Assembly: GCF_001984105.1 (NCBI RefSeq)
Contig: NZ_MTQM01000003.1
Coordinates: forward strand, 36,709 to 100,708
Direction: 5' to 3'
Length of the DNA: 64,000 nt
Source: Microbacterium sp. CSI-V
GTDB lineage: Bacteria > Actinomycetota > Actinomycetes > Actinomycetales > Microbacteriaceae
Shown: positions 26,315 to 34,775 of the stretch, piece after piece
Layout: each line of letters opens with the position of its first letter
Position numbering within the stretch: the stretch's first letter is position 1
The notes under the pieces: generated by a model
Database searches by the model: none
The model's input: only the letters and a program-made list of their open reading frames with translations
Told to the model about the DNA's origin: nothing
Program-made: the position numbers and the translations under genes

Positions 26315-28878
26315 GCTGCTACCGCCTCGCTCGGGGTCGAGAGGACAGCGGCGCGGCGCTCGGGGTTCTCGGGGAGCGTCTTCTGGAAGATGCCCATCCG
26401 GCCGGCGACGTCGAGCATGAGGCCCTCACCGCGGCGGTGCGGGGGCACCTTGCCGGTCGAGGGGTCCAGCGGGCTCAGGTTCTTGGTGACCAGGTCGAGC
26501 ATGGCCTCGTCGTTCTCGAGGCCGTCGGAGAACCAGTGCAGGGCGCGACGGGCGAGGTTCCGGTCGCGCTGGCGCATCAGGTAGCGGGTGGCGATCAGGC
26601 CGCGAGCCCGCTCGTCTCCGAAGTCCTCGGGGTCGTGGGAGCCGACGGCGGCGAAGGCGTTGTGCTTGCGGTCGTCGCGGTAGAAGTCGGTGAGCTCGGC
26701 GGCGCCCTCGGGGCTGGCGGTGATGGCGTGGCACTCGTCGAAGAACGCGCCGGTGAGGGTGGTCTTGTCGCGGAAGCACAGCTGCTTCACGACGGCGGTG
26801 AGCATCGCGTAGACGGCGCGACCGAACCGCTTCTCAATCGGCATCTCGTTGAACAGGTGCTTCTGCTCGAGCTCCATCTTCTTCGGCAGCGTCAGGCCGG
26901 CGGTGAGGAACACGATGCCGGTGGCGCGGGTGTCGACCGGGGGCAGGGCGTCGTTGAAGAGCACCTCGCCGATGTCCTTGCTGGCGATGACCTTGATGAG
27001 CATGCGCAGCTCGTTGGCCTCGGGAGAGCCCGACAGGTCGCGCTCGAGGTGCTGCAGCAGCTTGCGGGTGCTGGTGATGCCGTGGCTGGCGAGGTACTCG
27101 CCCTCGAGGAGGCTGGACAGGAACACGCCCTGCTCGCTGAGCACGGGGATGCCGAGCATGGCCGCGAACAGGCTCTGCAGGATGCGGGCGCCCTGGCGGG
27201 GTCCGAACATGAGCAGCGGGTCGATGTTCCACTCGGGACGGACCACGGTGCCGTCCTCGTCTTCGAACTCGAGCAGGTTCGCGATGACGGTGTGGTCGGG
27301 GCGCAGTGCCCGCGCGAAGGTGCCGTACTCGTGGGCGACGGTGCGGTCGATCGCGTAGCCGCGGCCGCCGCGGTCGACGGTCGTGCCGAACTCGCACTTG
27401 AGGAGCACCGACTTGCCGGCGCCCTTCTCGGCCACGACGCCGAACGATCCGGAGATGTCGGCCTTGTTGTTGCCCTCGATGTCGCGGAAGATCTGGCCGC
27501 GGCGGCCGTTGGTGATGTTCACGCCGAACCGGGCGCCGCGGATGTCGCCGAGCTCGCTCGAGACGATCGGGGTGCCGGAGGCGAGCTCACGGCCGGTGGT
27601 GATCTGCGCGAGCTCGCGCACGAGGCGGGTGGTCGGTACGCCGGGCTGCATCGCCCACCAGAGCTCCTCCTGGCCGCCGAGGGGCGCCTCGAGGAGGAAG
27701 TCGTGGGCCTTGTACTGGTCGGCGAGCACGCGGGCGCGCAGCTTGGCTTCCTCGGGCGTGGTGCCGGCGACGGCGAAGATCACCGTCACCTGAGCCTCGA
27801 CCTCCTTGTCGGAGTGGTTGAGGCTCTCGTGGTACGCCTTCAGGGCCTCGGCGACCTCGGCCAGGTCGTTGCCGGTGCCGGTGATGCTGTTGGTGCCCTC
27901 CTGCTGCGAGTACTGATCCTTCAGGGCGTCCTCGGCGCGCTTGTTGCGCTTACGGACCTCGGCGGCCGGCGAGATCTGCAGGCGCAGCGCGAAGTCGACG
28001 TCCATCGGGAGGTTGTCGACGGCGCTGATCCACTCGACGCCGGGGGTACGCCATCCGGCCTTCGGGCCGGTGACGATCGCCTGCAGCACCTGGTAGCTGG
28101 CCTCGTCGGCGTAGGGGCTCTGCACCTTGAGGTACTTCCTCTTGAACGGGAGGAACTGCTGCCCCTTGGCCAGGTCGCTCTGCCCGCCCTCGTCGAGCCA
28201 CGGGTTGGGCATGCCGGCGGGCAGCTGGAACTGGGTGAGGTCGGTCTCGAACAGGCTGGCGTCTTCCTTCGCTGCGGAGGGCAGCGGGACGGAGCCGTCG
28301 ACGGCGAGACCGCGCTGCTGGTTGTGCAGCGCGATCCAGATGTTCTCGGCCGGGGTGGCGGGCGTGGCCTCGAAGATCGCGGGGATGCGCTCGGCGATCT
28401 CGTTCGCCATCCGGCGGGCGGCGGCGACCTCGGTCTCCCGGGGCAGGACGCGCGGAAGGGCTCCGATGTCGCGGACCTTGTTGTCGGCGGCGCGGATCAT
28501 CGACCAGGCGCGGTCCTTGATGTTGGCGGAGGACATCGGCACGGACAGCCAGAACGCCCGCTCCCCCATCAGAACCTGCTCGAGCGCGTCGAGGGTGCGC
28601 TCGACCTCGTCGACCCAGTCCTTCGTGTCTTCGCCGATCTTGACGCCCTCGAGCATCCGCTCGACGATCGTGACCGGGTCGAGGTCCGCGCACAGGCCGA
28701 GGAGCAGGGCCTCGCCGCGCAGCTCCTGGAACAGAGCCTGGTGGTGCAGCTTGGTCATCGACTTCATCTGGTGGGTGCCGAAGCCGCCGGAGAGGGGCTT
28801 CAGACGCCACGTCGCCCAGGTGATCCCGGACCGGGTCCACATCAGGTGATCCGCCATGGCGGTAGTGGGGATGCGCAC
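26311..28878 (-). CDS. virB4: VirB4-family conjugation ATPase
   Basis: VirB4 energises assembly of the conjugative secretion channel. The 855-residue protein has an N-terminal VirB4 domain and a C-terminal RecA-like motor with Walker A EKGAGKSVL and Walker B LTGAFFDECHAI. I set the start at GTG 28878, eight bases after AAGGAG. The open frame to 29304 is Arg/Pro-rich, overlaps the next gene and is spurious. ATG 28857 is an alternative. Confidence 0.9.
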   Translation of the reverse strand: MRIPTTAMADHLMWTRSGITWATWRLKPLSGGFGTHQMKSMTKLHHQALFQELRGEALLLGLCADLDPVTIVERMLEGVKIGEDTKDWVDEVERTLDALEQVLMGERAFWLSVPMSSANIKDRAWSMIRAADNKVRDIGALPRVLPRETEVAAARRMANEIAERIPAIFEATPATPAENIWIALHNQQRGLAVDGSVPLPSAAKEDASLFETDLTQFQLPAGMPNPWLDEGGQSDLAKGQQFLPFKRKYLKVQSPYADEASYQVLQAIVTGPKAGWRTPGVEWISAVDNLPMDVDFALRLQISPAAEVRKRNKRAEDALKDQYSQQEGTNSITGTGNDLAEVAEALKAYHESLNHSDKEVEAQVTVIFAVAGTTPEEAKLRARVLADQYKAHDFLLEAPLGGQEELWWAMQPGVPTTRLVRELAQITTGRELASGTPIVSSELGDIRGARFGVNITNGRRGQIFRDIEGNNKADISGSFGVVAEKGAGKSVLLKCEFGTTVDRGGRGYAIDRTVAHEYGTFARALRPDHTVIANLLEFEDEDGTVVRPEWNIDPLLMFGPRQGARILQSLFAAMLGIPVLSEQGVFLSSLLEGEYLASHGITSTRKLLQHLERDLSGSPEANELRMLIKVIASKDIGEVLFNDALPPVDTRATGIVFLTAGLTLPKKMELEQKHLFNEMPIEKRFGRAVYAMLTAVVKQLCFRDKTTLTGAFFDECHAITASPEGAAELTDFYRDDRKHNAFAAVGSHDPEDFGDERARGLIATRYLMRQRDRNLARRALHWFSDGLENDEAMLDLVTKNLSPLDPSTGKVPPHRRGEGLMLDVAGRMGIFQKTLPENPERRAAVLSTPSEAVAA

Positions 28879-28883
28879 GATCT

Positions 28884-29483
28884 CTACTCCTTCTTCGTTC
28901 CGCGGGCCTGGGCGAGCAGGCGCTCGACGCCGGTGACCGGCGTGCGTGGGGCGGTGCCGGCGGACACGAGCTCGGCGGCCGCGGCGGGGGTCTCCTCGAC
29001 GGCGGCGATCGCCGGTGCGGGGACGACCGGTGCCGGCGTGCCGGTGGTCTGGGGGCGGGTGGTGGTCGACGTCGCGGCGCCGCCGCTGATCGTCGTGGTG
29101 CCGCCGGCGAAGTGCGGCGGGCGCAGCCGGACGGTCTGCTCCTGGTACTTGCCGGCAGCGGGGCTGAACACAGCCCCGAACGCGCCGAGCAGGATGCTGG
29201 CGACGTTGCGGCGGGTGGCGGGGAGGCGCCCGGCGCCCCAGGCACCTCCCCAGGCCACCAGCAGCACGATGGGGATGTCGACGAGGATCGTCCCCGTCCC
29301 CCACAGCCCTCGGGTCACCAGCCCGAGGGCGAGCAAGACGGCCGCGACGATGCCCTGCGTGACCGTGTAGGGCCCGCCGGGGATCTTCGTGCCGTCGTGC
29401 AGGCGGCCGATGAGGCGCGGAAACTTGCGGCTGCGCGTGTAGAACCGCGCGACCTCGGTCTGCTGCTGCTTCTCATCGCTCAT
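28884..29483 (-). CDS. VirB3/PrgI-like T4SS membrane protein
   Basis: The 199-residue protein has two adjacent membrane segments (TQGIVAAVLLALGLVTRG and TILVDIPIVLLVAWGGAWG). A charged N-terminus with the PrgI-like phrase RLHDGTKIPGGPYT precedes them. The C-terminal half is a Thr/Pro/Ala-rich disordered tail. Position directly before virB4 is where VirB3/PrgI genes sit in Gram-positive T4SS clusters. The long tail is unusual for the family. Inference from topology and order. Confidence 0.65.
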   Translation of the reverse strand: MSDEKQQQTEVARFYTRSRKFPRLIGRLHDGTKIPGGPYTVTQGIVAAVLLALGLVTRGLWGTGTILVDIPIVLLVAWGGAWGAGRLPATRRNVASILLGAFGAVFSPAAGKYQEQTVRLRPPHFAGGTTTISGGAATSTTTRPQTTGTPAPVVPAPAIAAVEETPAAAAELVSAGTAPRTPVTGVERLLAQARGTKKE

Positions 29484-29516
29484 GGCCGTCCTCCCGTCGT
29501 CGTAGCTGTCTGTCGG

Positions 29517-29750
29517 CTAGTTCGCGGTCTGGACGGTGTTGCCGAGCATCCCGGAGACCCAGTCGAGGCCGCCGGCGACGAAGAAGATCACGGCGGCGGC
29601 CATGATCCCCGTGAGGAGGGTGGTGCCGACGGCCCAGCGGACCTTGGAGGCGACGACGAAGAAGACGATCGCCGCGCCCAGACCAACGATGCCGCGGAAG
29701 GCGACGCCGGCCTGGCTGACCAGGTTGTTGATGGTGTCGAAGATGTTCAT
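29517..29750 (-). CDS. Small two-helix membrane protein, VirB2-like pilin candidate
   Basis: This 77-residue protein has two hydrophobic helices (GIVGLGAAIVFFVVASKV and LLTGIMAAAVIFFVAGGL) separated by a short loop, matching VirB2-type conjugative pilins. AAAGGA lies eight bases before the ATG at 29750. It sits between the TcpC-like and VirB3-like genes, a pilin-typical place. An open frame extending to 30698 in the same register is an artefact over the TcpC-like gene. Confidence 0.65.
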   Translation of the reverse strand: MNIFDTINNLVSQAGVAFRGIVGLGAAIVFFVVASKVRWAVGTTLLTGIMAAAVIFFVAGGLDWVSGMLGNTVQTAN

Positions 29751-29773
29751 TGCAGTGTTCCTTTCAGGTGACG

Positions 29774-30799
29774 TCACCGGGACGGCGACGGGGTCGGTGC
29801 GGGCTCCGCGGCGGAGTCGGACTTCGGGATCTCCGCCGGGGCCGGGTCGATCGCGGAGACCTCCCAGCGCGTGGCGCGGGCGGTCAACGTGAGGGCATAG
29901 GTCGAGGTGACGGTCTGGTCCGTCTGCGAGGTGAGCGTCACGGTGGCGAGCACCTTCAGCTGCGTGCCGTCCTTCGGCGTCTTCGGGGCGTCGGTGTCGA
30001 CGCGGAGGTCGACGGCCTCGACGGCCAGGTACGGGGCCGGGGTGATCGCCGAGATCTCGGAACCCGGGGAGACGTACACGCTCAGGTCGCCCTTGCCGGT
30101 CGTGTAGGCGCCGAGGAACGCCATCACGGTCTGCGCGGCCGGGTCGGCGGACGGCAGCGGCTTGGCGTAGGCCAGCTGCACGGTGCCGGTCGACGTCGGT
30201 GCCGAGACCGGAACGGGCAGGCCCACCGGGCGCATGCCGACGTCGGTGACGACGATCGGCACCTGGAAGTACCGGCGCGGCCAGATCTCGATCGCCGCGC
30301 CCTCCTTCTTGGGGTCGGGGCCGAGCTCCTTCACACTCGCCGAGACGACGACGGTGACGATGTCGCTGTCCTTGTTCGGCTCGATGGTCGCGACGGTCAG
30401 GTCGCGGTACTCGGCGGGCACCTCGGAGAGGGTCCGCAGGGTGTTCACGTCGACGTAGTCGCCGAGCTGACCGGGGTGGTCCTTCCAGGCTCCGAGCCAC
30501 TCCGACACGAAGCCCGCGGCGTAGGCGCCGGCCTCCTGCTGCGAGACGGTGAGGCCGTCGGACGAGACGACCGGAGCCGCGGCGACCGGACGGGACATCG
30601 CCTGCCACGACATGAACAGGCTGAACGGGGCGCAGACGATCGCGGCGAGCATCAGGATCGAGATCACGTGCGCGCCGGTCTGACGCCCCTGGGTCCACGT
30701 CGACCCCTGCGGTGCGACCTCGGTCTTGGCCGGCTTCGGCTCACCCTTGGGCTTCTTCGCCTTGGGTGCGCTGCTCGGGTTGTTCGTCCAGAAGCCCAT
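29774..30799 (-). CDS. TcpC/VirB8-like conjugation protein
   Basis: The 341-residue protein has a Lys/Pro-rich cytoplasmic N-terminus and a single membrane helix (about 44-68, VISILMLAAIVCAPFSLFM). Two extracellular NTF2-like domains end in a Pro/Ser-rich tail. This is the architecture of TcpC of pCW3 and other VirB8-like scaffolds of Gram-positive conjugation systems. It is followed by the pilin candidate and preceded by a small gene in the same operon. Confidence 0.8.
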   Translation of the reverse strand: MGFWTNNPSSAPKAKKPKGEPKPAKTEVAPQGSTWTQGRQTGAHVISILMLAAIVCAPFSLFMSWQAMSRPVAAAPVVSSDGLTVSQQEAGAYAAGFVSEWLGAWKDHPGQLGDYVDVNTLRTLSEVPAEYRDLTVATIEPNKDSDIVTVVVSASVKELGPDPKKEGAAIEIWPRRYFQVPIVVTDVGMRPVGLPVPVSAPTSTGTVQLAYAKPLPSADPAAQTVMAFLGAYTTGKGDLSVYVSPGSEISAITPAPYLAVEAVDLRVDTDAPKTPKDGTQLKVLATVTLTSQTDQTVTSTYALTLTARATRWEVSAIDPAPAEIPKSDSAAEPAPTPSPSR

Positions 30800-30802
30800 G
30801 AG

Positions 30803-31036
30803 TCAGACCCCCTCGTCCGCGCTCACCCGAAGGCTCACGATCCGGCCCGCGGCCGCGTTGACCTCGTCCATCGAGGACGGATCCAGCGCCCGACGCATCC
30901 GCTCCTGCGCGGCCTGGTCGAGCGGTCGGTCGGCGAGGACGGCTGCGGCATGCGGGATGTCCTCGATCGCGCGGATCACCCTCGCGGTGTCCCGGACGAA
31001 GCTCTCCGGAAACTGCTCCTCCGCTGCCTGTGCCAT
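30803..31036 (-). CDS. Small hypothetical protein heading the T4SS operon
   Basis: This 77-residue soluble, helix-rich acidic protein (EQFPESFVRDTARVIRAIED, then AAAVLADRPLDQAAQERM) is not recognised. The ATG at 31036 has GAGGAG six bases upstream; the longer frame to 31096 lacks a signal. It is the first gene of the leftward conjugation cluster, four bases before the TcpC-like start. It may be a regulator or small channel component. Confidence 0.65.
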   Translation of the reverse strand: MAQAAEEQFPESFVRDTARVIRAIEDIPHAAAVLADRPLDQAAQERMRRALDPSSMDEVNAAAGRIVSLRVSADEGV

Positions 31037-31145
31037 GGCTATCTCCTCGGTCCCAAAGGTCTGATCGGCGGGCCGGTCGGCACGCTCACAGACCATGGGT
31101 GCGGAAATCAGCCCAGATCGGACAAGGGCTCAGAGATTTTTCTTC

Positions 31146-31155
31146 CGTCTTTTTT
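31146..31155. promoter_or_regulatory. Recurrent T-rich 10-mer, copy 2
   Basis: CGTCTTTTTT lies in the divergent spacer between the conjugation operon (start 31036) and the sigma-like gene (start 31318). See the copies at 23036 and 52570. The rest of this 280-base spacer holds an AGCCC/GGGCT inverted repeat and no gene. Confidence 0.45.
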
Positions 31156-31281
31156 GGGACGCACCTTGAAACCGGCTCGCATCAGGTGTTTTCCAGCGCG
31201 TTCGAGAGGCGTTTCCAGGCCCTCGAACGAGACCGCCGCGAAATCGTTCAAGGATTCACACCAGAGCCCGTGAGGAGCGTG

Positions 31282-31307
31282 CCCTGTGTCCATGCATCGA
31301 CACAGGG
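31282..31307 (+). promoter_or_regulatory. Hairpin covering the ribosome-binding site of the sigma-like gene
   Basis: CCCTGTGTC (31282-31290) and GACACAGGG (31299-31307) form a 9-bp perfect inverted repeat with an 8-base loop. The AGGGAG ribosome-binding site (31304-31309) lies partly inside the right arm. In RNA the hairpin would hide it; in DNA it could be an operator. Confidence 0.55.
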
Positions 31308-31317
31308 AGCTCCGCTC

Positions 31318-32091
31318 ATGTCCACCACCACCCCCACGCAGACCGGTCTGCTGGAAGCACTCCGCACCGAATGGTCGGGATCTCTCACCGACCGCGAACA
31401 CGACTTCGCCGGCATCGGCATCCGCACCTGCAGCGAGCTCGAGCTCGAGCTGAAGGCAGCCGCCGGCCGCGAGCAGGACCGTCTGCTGCACGCCCTGTTG
31501 ACCGCCGGTCACGACGGTGACGCCCTCGCCGAGCGGGTGGTGCTGCAGCACATGCTCCCCAAGGCCGTGCACCTCGCCCGCACCTGCCGCGGCCTCCGTG
31601 CTCTCACCCTCAGCGACCACACCCCCGTCGACGCGGTCTCCACGGCGATCGGGGCGATGTGGGAGTCGATCCGCCGCTACCCGCTCAACCGGGTCGAGAA
31701 GGTCAAGGCGAACATCGGCATGGACGCGCTGCTCATCGTGAACAAGTCGATGAGCCCCGGCGACCCCAGCGAGCACGTCACCGAGGACGTCTACCTCGAG
31801 CAGGCTCTGCAGGAGCAGGGCAAGTCGGCGACGATCGAGCCCGAGTGGGGCGACGACACGTTCCACGACCTCGTCACGGTCCTCACCTGGGCGATCGACA
31901 CCGAGGCGCTCACCCCCGACGATGTCCGCCTCCTCGCCCGGTTCGACCTCGGCGAGCTGCACGAGCGCGACGAGCTGGCCGAGGACCTCGGCATCGGGCG
32001 GGCGAGCCTGACCCGCCGGGTCTACCGGATCCGCGTCAAGCTCATGGAGGCCGTGCAGGCACACATCCGCGAGAACGGCACCTGGGAGTGA
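31318..32091 (+). CDS. Sigma-factor-like regulator with C-terminal HTH
   Basis: The 257-residue protein ends in a sigma region-4-like helix-turn-helix (HERDELAEDLGIGRASLTRRVYRIRVKL). Its middle part (AERVVLQHMLPKAVHLAR to GAMWESIRRYP) resembles a divergent sigma-70 region 2. Such plasmid proteins may act as alternative sigma or anti-termination factors. The ATG at 31318 has AGGGAG. It faces the conjugation operon divergently, a natural place for a transfer regulator. Regulatory target not shown. Confidence 0.65.
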   Translation: MSTTTPTQTGLLEALRTEWSGSLTDREHDFAGIGIRTCSELELELKAAAGREQDRLLHALLTAGHDGDALAERVVLQHMLPKAVHLARTCRGLRALTLSDHTPVDAVSTAIGAMWESIRRYPLNRVEKVKANIGMDALLIVNKSMSPGDPSEHVTEDVYLEQALQEQGKSATIEPEWGDDTFHDLVTVLTWAIDTEALTPDDVRLLARFDLGELHERDELAEDLGIGRASLTRRVYRIRVKLMEAVQAHIRENGTWE

Positions 32092-32200
32092 AGCCGCAGA
32101 CGGCGCTCTGAGGGCCTCAAACCCCTTGGGTGGCCAGTGACAGCCGGACGCCTCCGTTTGGCGCTCCACGGCCCCGCAGCGCCCCTCCCCCGATGCATAG

Positions 32201-32246
32201 ACGACGAAGGGCCCTCCACCGGATCAGGTGGAGGGCCCTTCGTCGT
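32201..32246. terminator. Bidirectional terminator with a perfect 20-bp stem
   Basis: Two 20-base arms (32201-32220 and 32227-32246) are perfectly complementary around the 6-base loop GGATCA. The arms start ACGACGAAGGG and end CCCTTCGTCGT. It separates the convergent sigma-like gene and the par operon, so it should stop both transcripts. Confidence 0.85.
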
Positions 32247-32262
32247 GGGAGGACAGGAGCGG

Positions 32263-32721
32263 TCAGAGGCCGACCGAGCGGCGCAGGTCGGCTTCCGTGG
32301 TGCCCTGCAGCTCGTCTACGCGCGAGAGCAGCAGGTCGATGGCGACGCGGATCAGCGTGTTCTCCGTGATGCGCGGAGCCGGTCCCGTCTTGGCCTTGTT
32401 GAGGCGTCGGGCGTGGGCGGTCAGCTCGCCGATCTGCCCCTCGCGCAGTCGTGTCTCCTTGCGCTCGAGGGCGAGGTAGCCGGCCTCGTCCTCGTCGGCG
32501 GATGCGGCGGCCGATCGACGCGGGGTCTTCGGCCGGCTGGGCGCCGGCGCCGGCGGCGCTGCGACCTCCGCGACCGGAGTGGCCTCGAGGCCTGCCTGCT
32601 CGACCTCGGCCGGCTCGTCGACGGGAGCCTCCTCGGCCTGGCGATTACGGGCCAGCATCCGCTTCGGGTCGACGCGGCGGGTCGCGAGGTTCGCGATGCC
32701 GCGGGATGTGGTGTCGCTCAT
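32263..32721 (-). CDS. ParA partner protein, probable centromere-binding (ParB/ParG-like)
   Basis: The 152-residue protein overlaps the end of parA (ATGA) as partner genes do. The N-terminal half is Pro/Ala/Glu-rich and probably disordered. The C-terminal part (RITENTLIRVAIDLLLSRVDEL) has the strand-helix-helix pattern of a ribbon-helix-helix or related DNA-binding end. It is predicted to bind the octamer array upstream of parA and repress the operon. No clear sequence match to a named partner family. Confidence 0.7.
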   Translation of the reverse strand: MSDTTSRGIANLATRRVDPKRMLARNRQAEEAPVDEPAEVEQAGLEATPVAEVAAPPAPAPSRPKTPRRSAAASADEDEAGYLALERKETRLREGQIGELTAHARRLNKAKTGPAPRITENTLIRVAIDLLLSRVDELQGTTEADLRRSVGL

Positions 32722-33716
32722 GCGCTTGCTCCTTCCAGCTCGACGCTCTCCGCCTCGAGGAGGCGGTCGTTGATCTCCTGTGCGATCGTCTGCAGGTCGT
32801 CGGCGACGGATCCGGCGGTCGCGCTGGTCAGCTGCTTGTTCTTCAGCTCGCCGCTGCGGATCTTCCACCAGGCGATGCCGGCCTTCGCCTCCTGCTTCGC
32901 GCGCTCGTCGAGCTCGTGCACGAGAAGTCCGGCGCGGCCGGACTGGCTGGCCACGGCCTCGCTGTGGCGGATGGACTGGGTGAAGACGATCTCCCGGCCA
33001 ATGCCGCCCTCCTCCCCCACCCCGAACATCGCGTCCAGGTCGGCGCGTGCGTCACGCTCGGCGTTCTTCATCACGACCGTGCCGTCCTTGCGCTCGGAGG
33101 CCGTGCCGACCGCGAAGAGCACGACGCCGAGGAGGTCGATCGCGCGGTTCACGTCGAGGACCTGGTCGATGCGCTCAGCGACCTTCGCGACGCCCTTGAT
33201 GTCCTTGGCCCCGGTCCTCGTCGGCACAAGGACCCAGCGCGCCGCGGCGAGGGCCGCGAGCTGCAGGACGCCGTCACCGGGAGGGCAGTCCAGGAAGATG
33301 AAGTCGTAGTCGTCGACGACGGGCGCGAGGATCTTCGCGAGCGCCAGCTTGGCGTTCTTCGCGTCGCTGCCCATCTTCGAGCTCAGCACCGCGGTGACGT
33401 TGTGGAGTGCGCTGCCTCCGGTCCACACGTCGAGGTTCTCGCGGACGTTCCTGATCCCGTCGACCTTGCCTCCGAACATCAGCGCCTTGGCCAGCGACTC
33501 GCCCTGGTCGTTGCGCTCGTCGTCGGCGTAGCCGAGGTCGTCCTCGAGGTTGCCCTGCGGGTCGAGGTCGACCAGCAGCACTCGAGCGCCCGACAGGGCG
33601 AGGTAGCCACCGATGTTCGCGGTGATTGTCGTCTTCCCAACACCTCCCTTGAGGCTCTCGACGGCGATGACTCGTCCGAACGAGTCCCGGTCGATCGTGG
33701 GCTCCGTAGCTGCCAT
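32718..33716 (-). CDS. parA: ParA-family plasmid partition ATPase
   Basis: ParA ATPases move plasmid copies along the nucleoid. The 332-residue protein has the deviant Walker A KGGVGKTT (23-30), the A' region VLLVDLDPQGN and Walker B FIFLDCPPG. There is no N-terminal HTH beyond about 15 residues, resembling small type Ib ParA apart from the length. AGAGGG precedes the ATG by eight bases. Upstream lies a 256-bp octamer array, the likely centromere. Confidence 0.93.
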   Translation of the reverse strand: MAATEPTIDRDSFGRVIAVESLKGGVGKTTITANIGGYLALSGARVLLVDLDPQGNLEDDLGYADDERNDQGESLAKALMFGGKVDGIRNVRENLDVWTGGSALHNVTAVLSSKMGSDAKNAKLALAKILAPVVDDYDFIFLDCPPGDGVLQLAALAAARWVLVPTRTGAKDIKGVAKVAERIDQVLDVNRAIDLLGVVLFAVGTASERKDGTVVMKNAERDARADLDAMFGVGEEGGIGREIVFTQSIRHSEAVASQSGRAGLLVHELDERAKQEAKAGIAWWKIRSGELKNKQLTSATAGSVADDLQTIAQEINDRLLEAESVELEGASA

Positions 33717-33788
33717 GTCTGTTCCCTCTCAGGTCGAACCAACTCTGTAAGTCCGGAACTTCCGGAGTCTGCAAGCTTCGGGTTGCCG

Positions 33789-34044
33789 CCCTACTTACAG
33801 ACTTACGAACTTCCGATCTTCCAGACCTACAGAGTGCGTAAGTTCCAGACTTCGGATGTTCGGTAGTTGCAGAGTAACAGACTTCGGAACTTCGGCAACT
33901 ACAGAGTTCGGAACTAACAGACTTCCGAACTTTGTATGTTCGGCAGTTCCAGACTTCGGATCATCGGGAGTTCGGGAGTTCGGGAGCTCGGGAGTTCGGG
34001 AGCTCGGGAGCTCGGGAGTTCGGGAGCTCGGGAGTTCGGGAGTT
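33789..34044. repeat. Array of 32 octamers in perfect 8-bp register (centromere/operator candidate)
   Basis: From 33789 every successive 8-mer follows NNNNA(C/G)TT or a near variant: ACAGACTT recurs four times, CCAGACTT twice, plus CGGAACTT, CCGAACTT and CGGCAGTT. The last ten units (33965-34044) are nearly uniform CGGGAGTT/CGGGAGCT. The pattern continues leftwards with slips to about 33746. Octamer arrays next to parA fit binding of ribbon-helix-helix dimers side by side. Three more octamers lie at 58285-58308. Confidence 0.85.
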
Positions 34045-34149
34045 CGGGAAGGGGCGCTGATGTCGGGTTGGCTTGTACTGCGCCCTTATTGCCGCCTACT
34101 GCGGCGATATGGCCGCGTCTGGCGGCTTTGCATGCTACTTCCGGCGTCC

Positions 34150-34180
34150 TGTTGGCGTCATGTTGGCGTGCTGTTGGCGT
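34150..34180. repeat. Three 11-bp-spaced repeats
   Basis: TGTTGGCGT occurs at 34150, 34161 and 34172, one helical turn apart. It lies between the octamer array and the gene at 34287; the rest of this spacer (34045-34286) is relatively AT-rich and has no convincing gene. A TTATCAT -10-like box lies near 34223-34229. It could be iterons or an operator for the pilus operon. Confidence 0.5.
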
Positions 34181-34286
34181 CATAGGCGCATCTGTTTGCT
34201 ATGGTGCTTGCGCGTGATTGGTGTTATCATGCCGTCATGCAGCAATCAACTGGGCAAGTAGTGAATGGATGCGAGGTGGCGCGGTG

Positions 34287-34745
34287 ATGACGACGGACGA
34301 CGTCGGCGCAGCTGACACCTCGAAGGACGATCGGGCAGCGAAGCCTGGGCGTGCCGACAAGGGCGTGCAGGTGACGCTGGAACAGCCCGTCATGGACATG
34401 CTCACCGAGTACAAGGCGCGCACCGAGATGTCGCACCCGAACATCCTGTTCGACGCGCTCGAGTACAGCTACGACGAGCTCCCGAACCTCATCAAGGACC
34501 GAGCGACGCGGCTCGAGCCCGATCGGAAGAAGCTCTTCGAGCGTCCGTCGTCGCCGGCGAAGCACGAGGACGTCGAGACGGAGACCTTCGTGGTGCGCAT
34601 GACGCAGGCCAACAAGGACGTCATCGAAGACATGTGGAAGCAGCTCGAGGCGCCTAGCCGCACCGCGATGCTCGCGGCCGCGTACAAGCACTATCTGACC
34701 GCGATGACCAAGACCGACGACACCGAGCGGAAACGCTCGAAGTAG
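34287..34745 (+). CDS. Small DNA-binding-like protein preceding the Tad locus
   Basis: The 152-residue protein has two strand-helix-helix segments: GVQVTLEQPVMDMLTEYKAR and TFVVRMTQANKDVIEDMWKQ. Each resembles a ribbon-helix-helix half, so the chain may fold as a fused dimer. The ATG at 34287 (GTG 34284 possible) follows a GAGGTGG. It is the first gene after the octamer and 11-bp repeats, and 30 bases before the SAF gene, so a regulator of the pilus operon or partition is plausible. Not a recognised family. Confidence 0.68.
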   Translation: MTTDDVGAADTSKDDRAAKPGRADKGVQVTLEQPVMDMLTEYKARTEMSHPNILFDALEYSYDELPNLIKDRATRLEPDRKKLFERPSSPAKHEDVETETFVVRMTQANKDVIEDMWKQLEAPSRTAMLAAAYKHYLTAMTKTDDTERKRSK

Positions 34746-34775
34746 ACCCAACGAAGCAACCGGAGGAGAGCAGCG

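Noticed and set aside
28879..29304. N-terminal extension of virB4 by 142 codons
   Set aside because: Arg/Pro/His-rich out-of-family sequence overlapping the VirB3-like gene; a good ribosome-binding site precedes GTG 28878.
26437..29370. 977-codon plus-strand open frame antisense to virB4
   Set aside because: Composition of a reverse-frame shadow; VirB4 Walker motifs are on the minus strand.
33789..34044. CRISPR array
   Set aside because: Units are 8 bases with no spacers between them and no cas genes in the window.
33936..34217. Repetitive open frames reading GSSGVRELGSSG through the octamer array
   Set aside because: An 8-bp repeat opens several frames by chance; no start signal, and the DNA pattern itself explains them.
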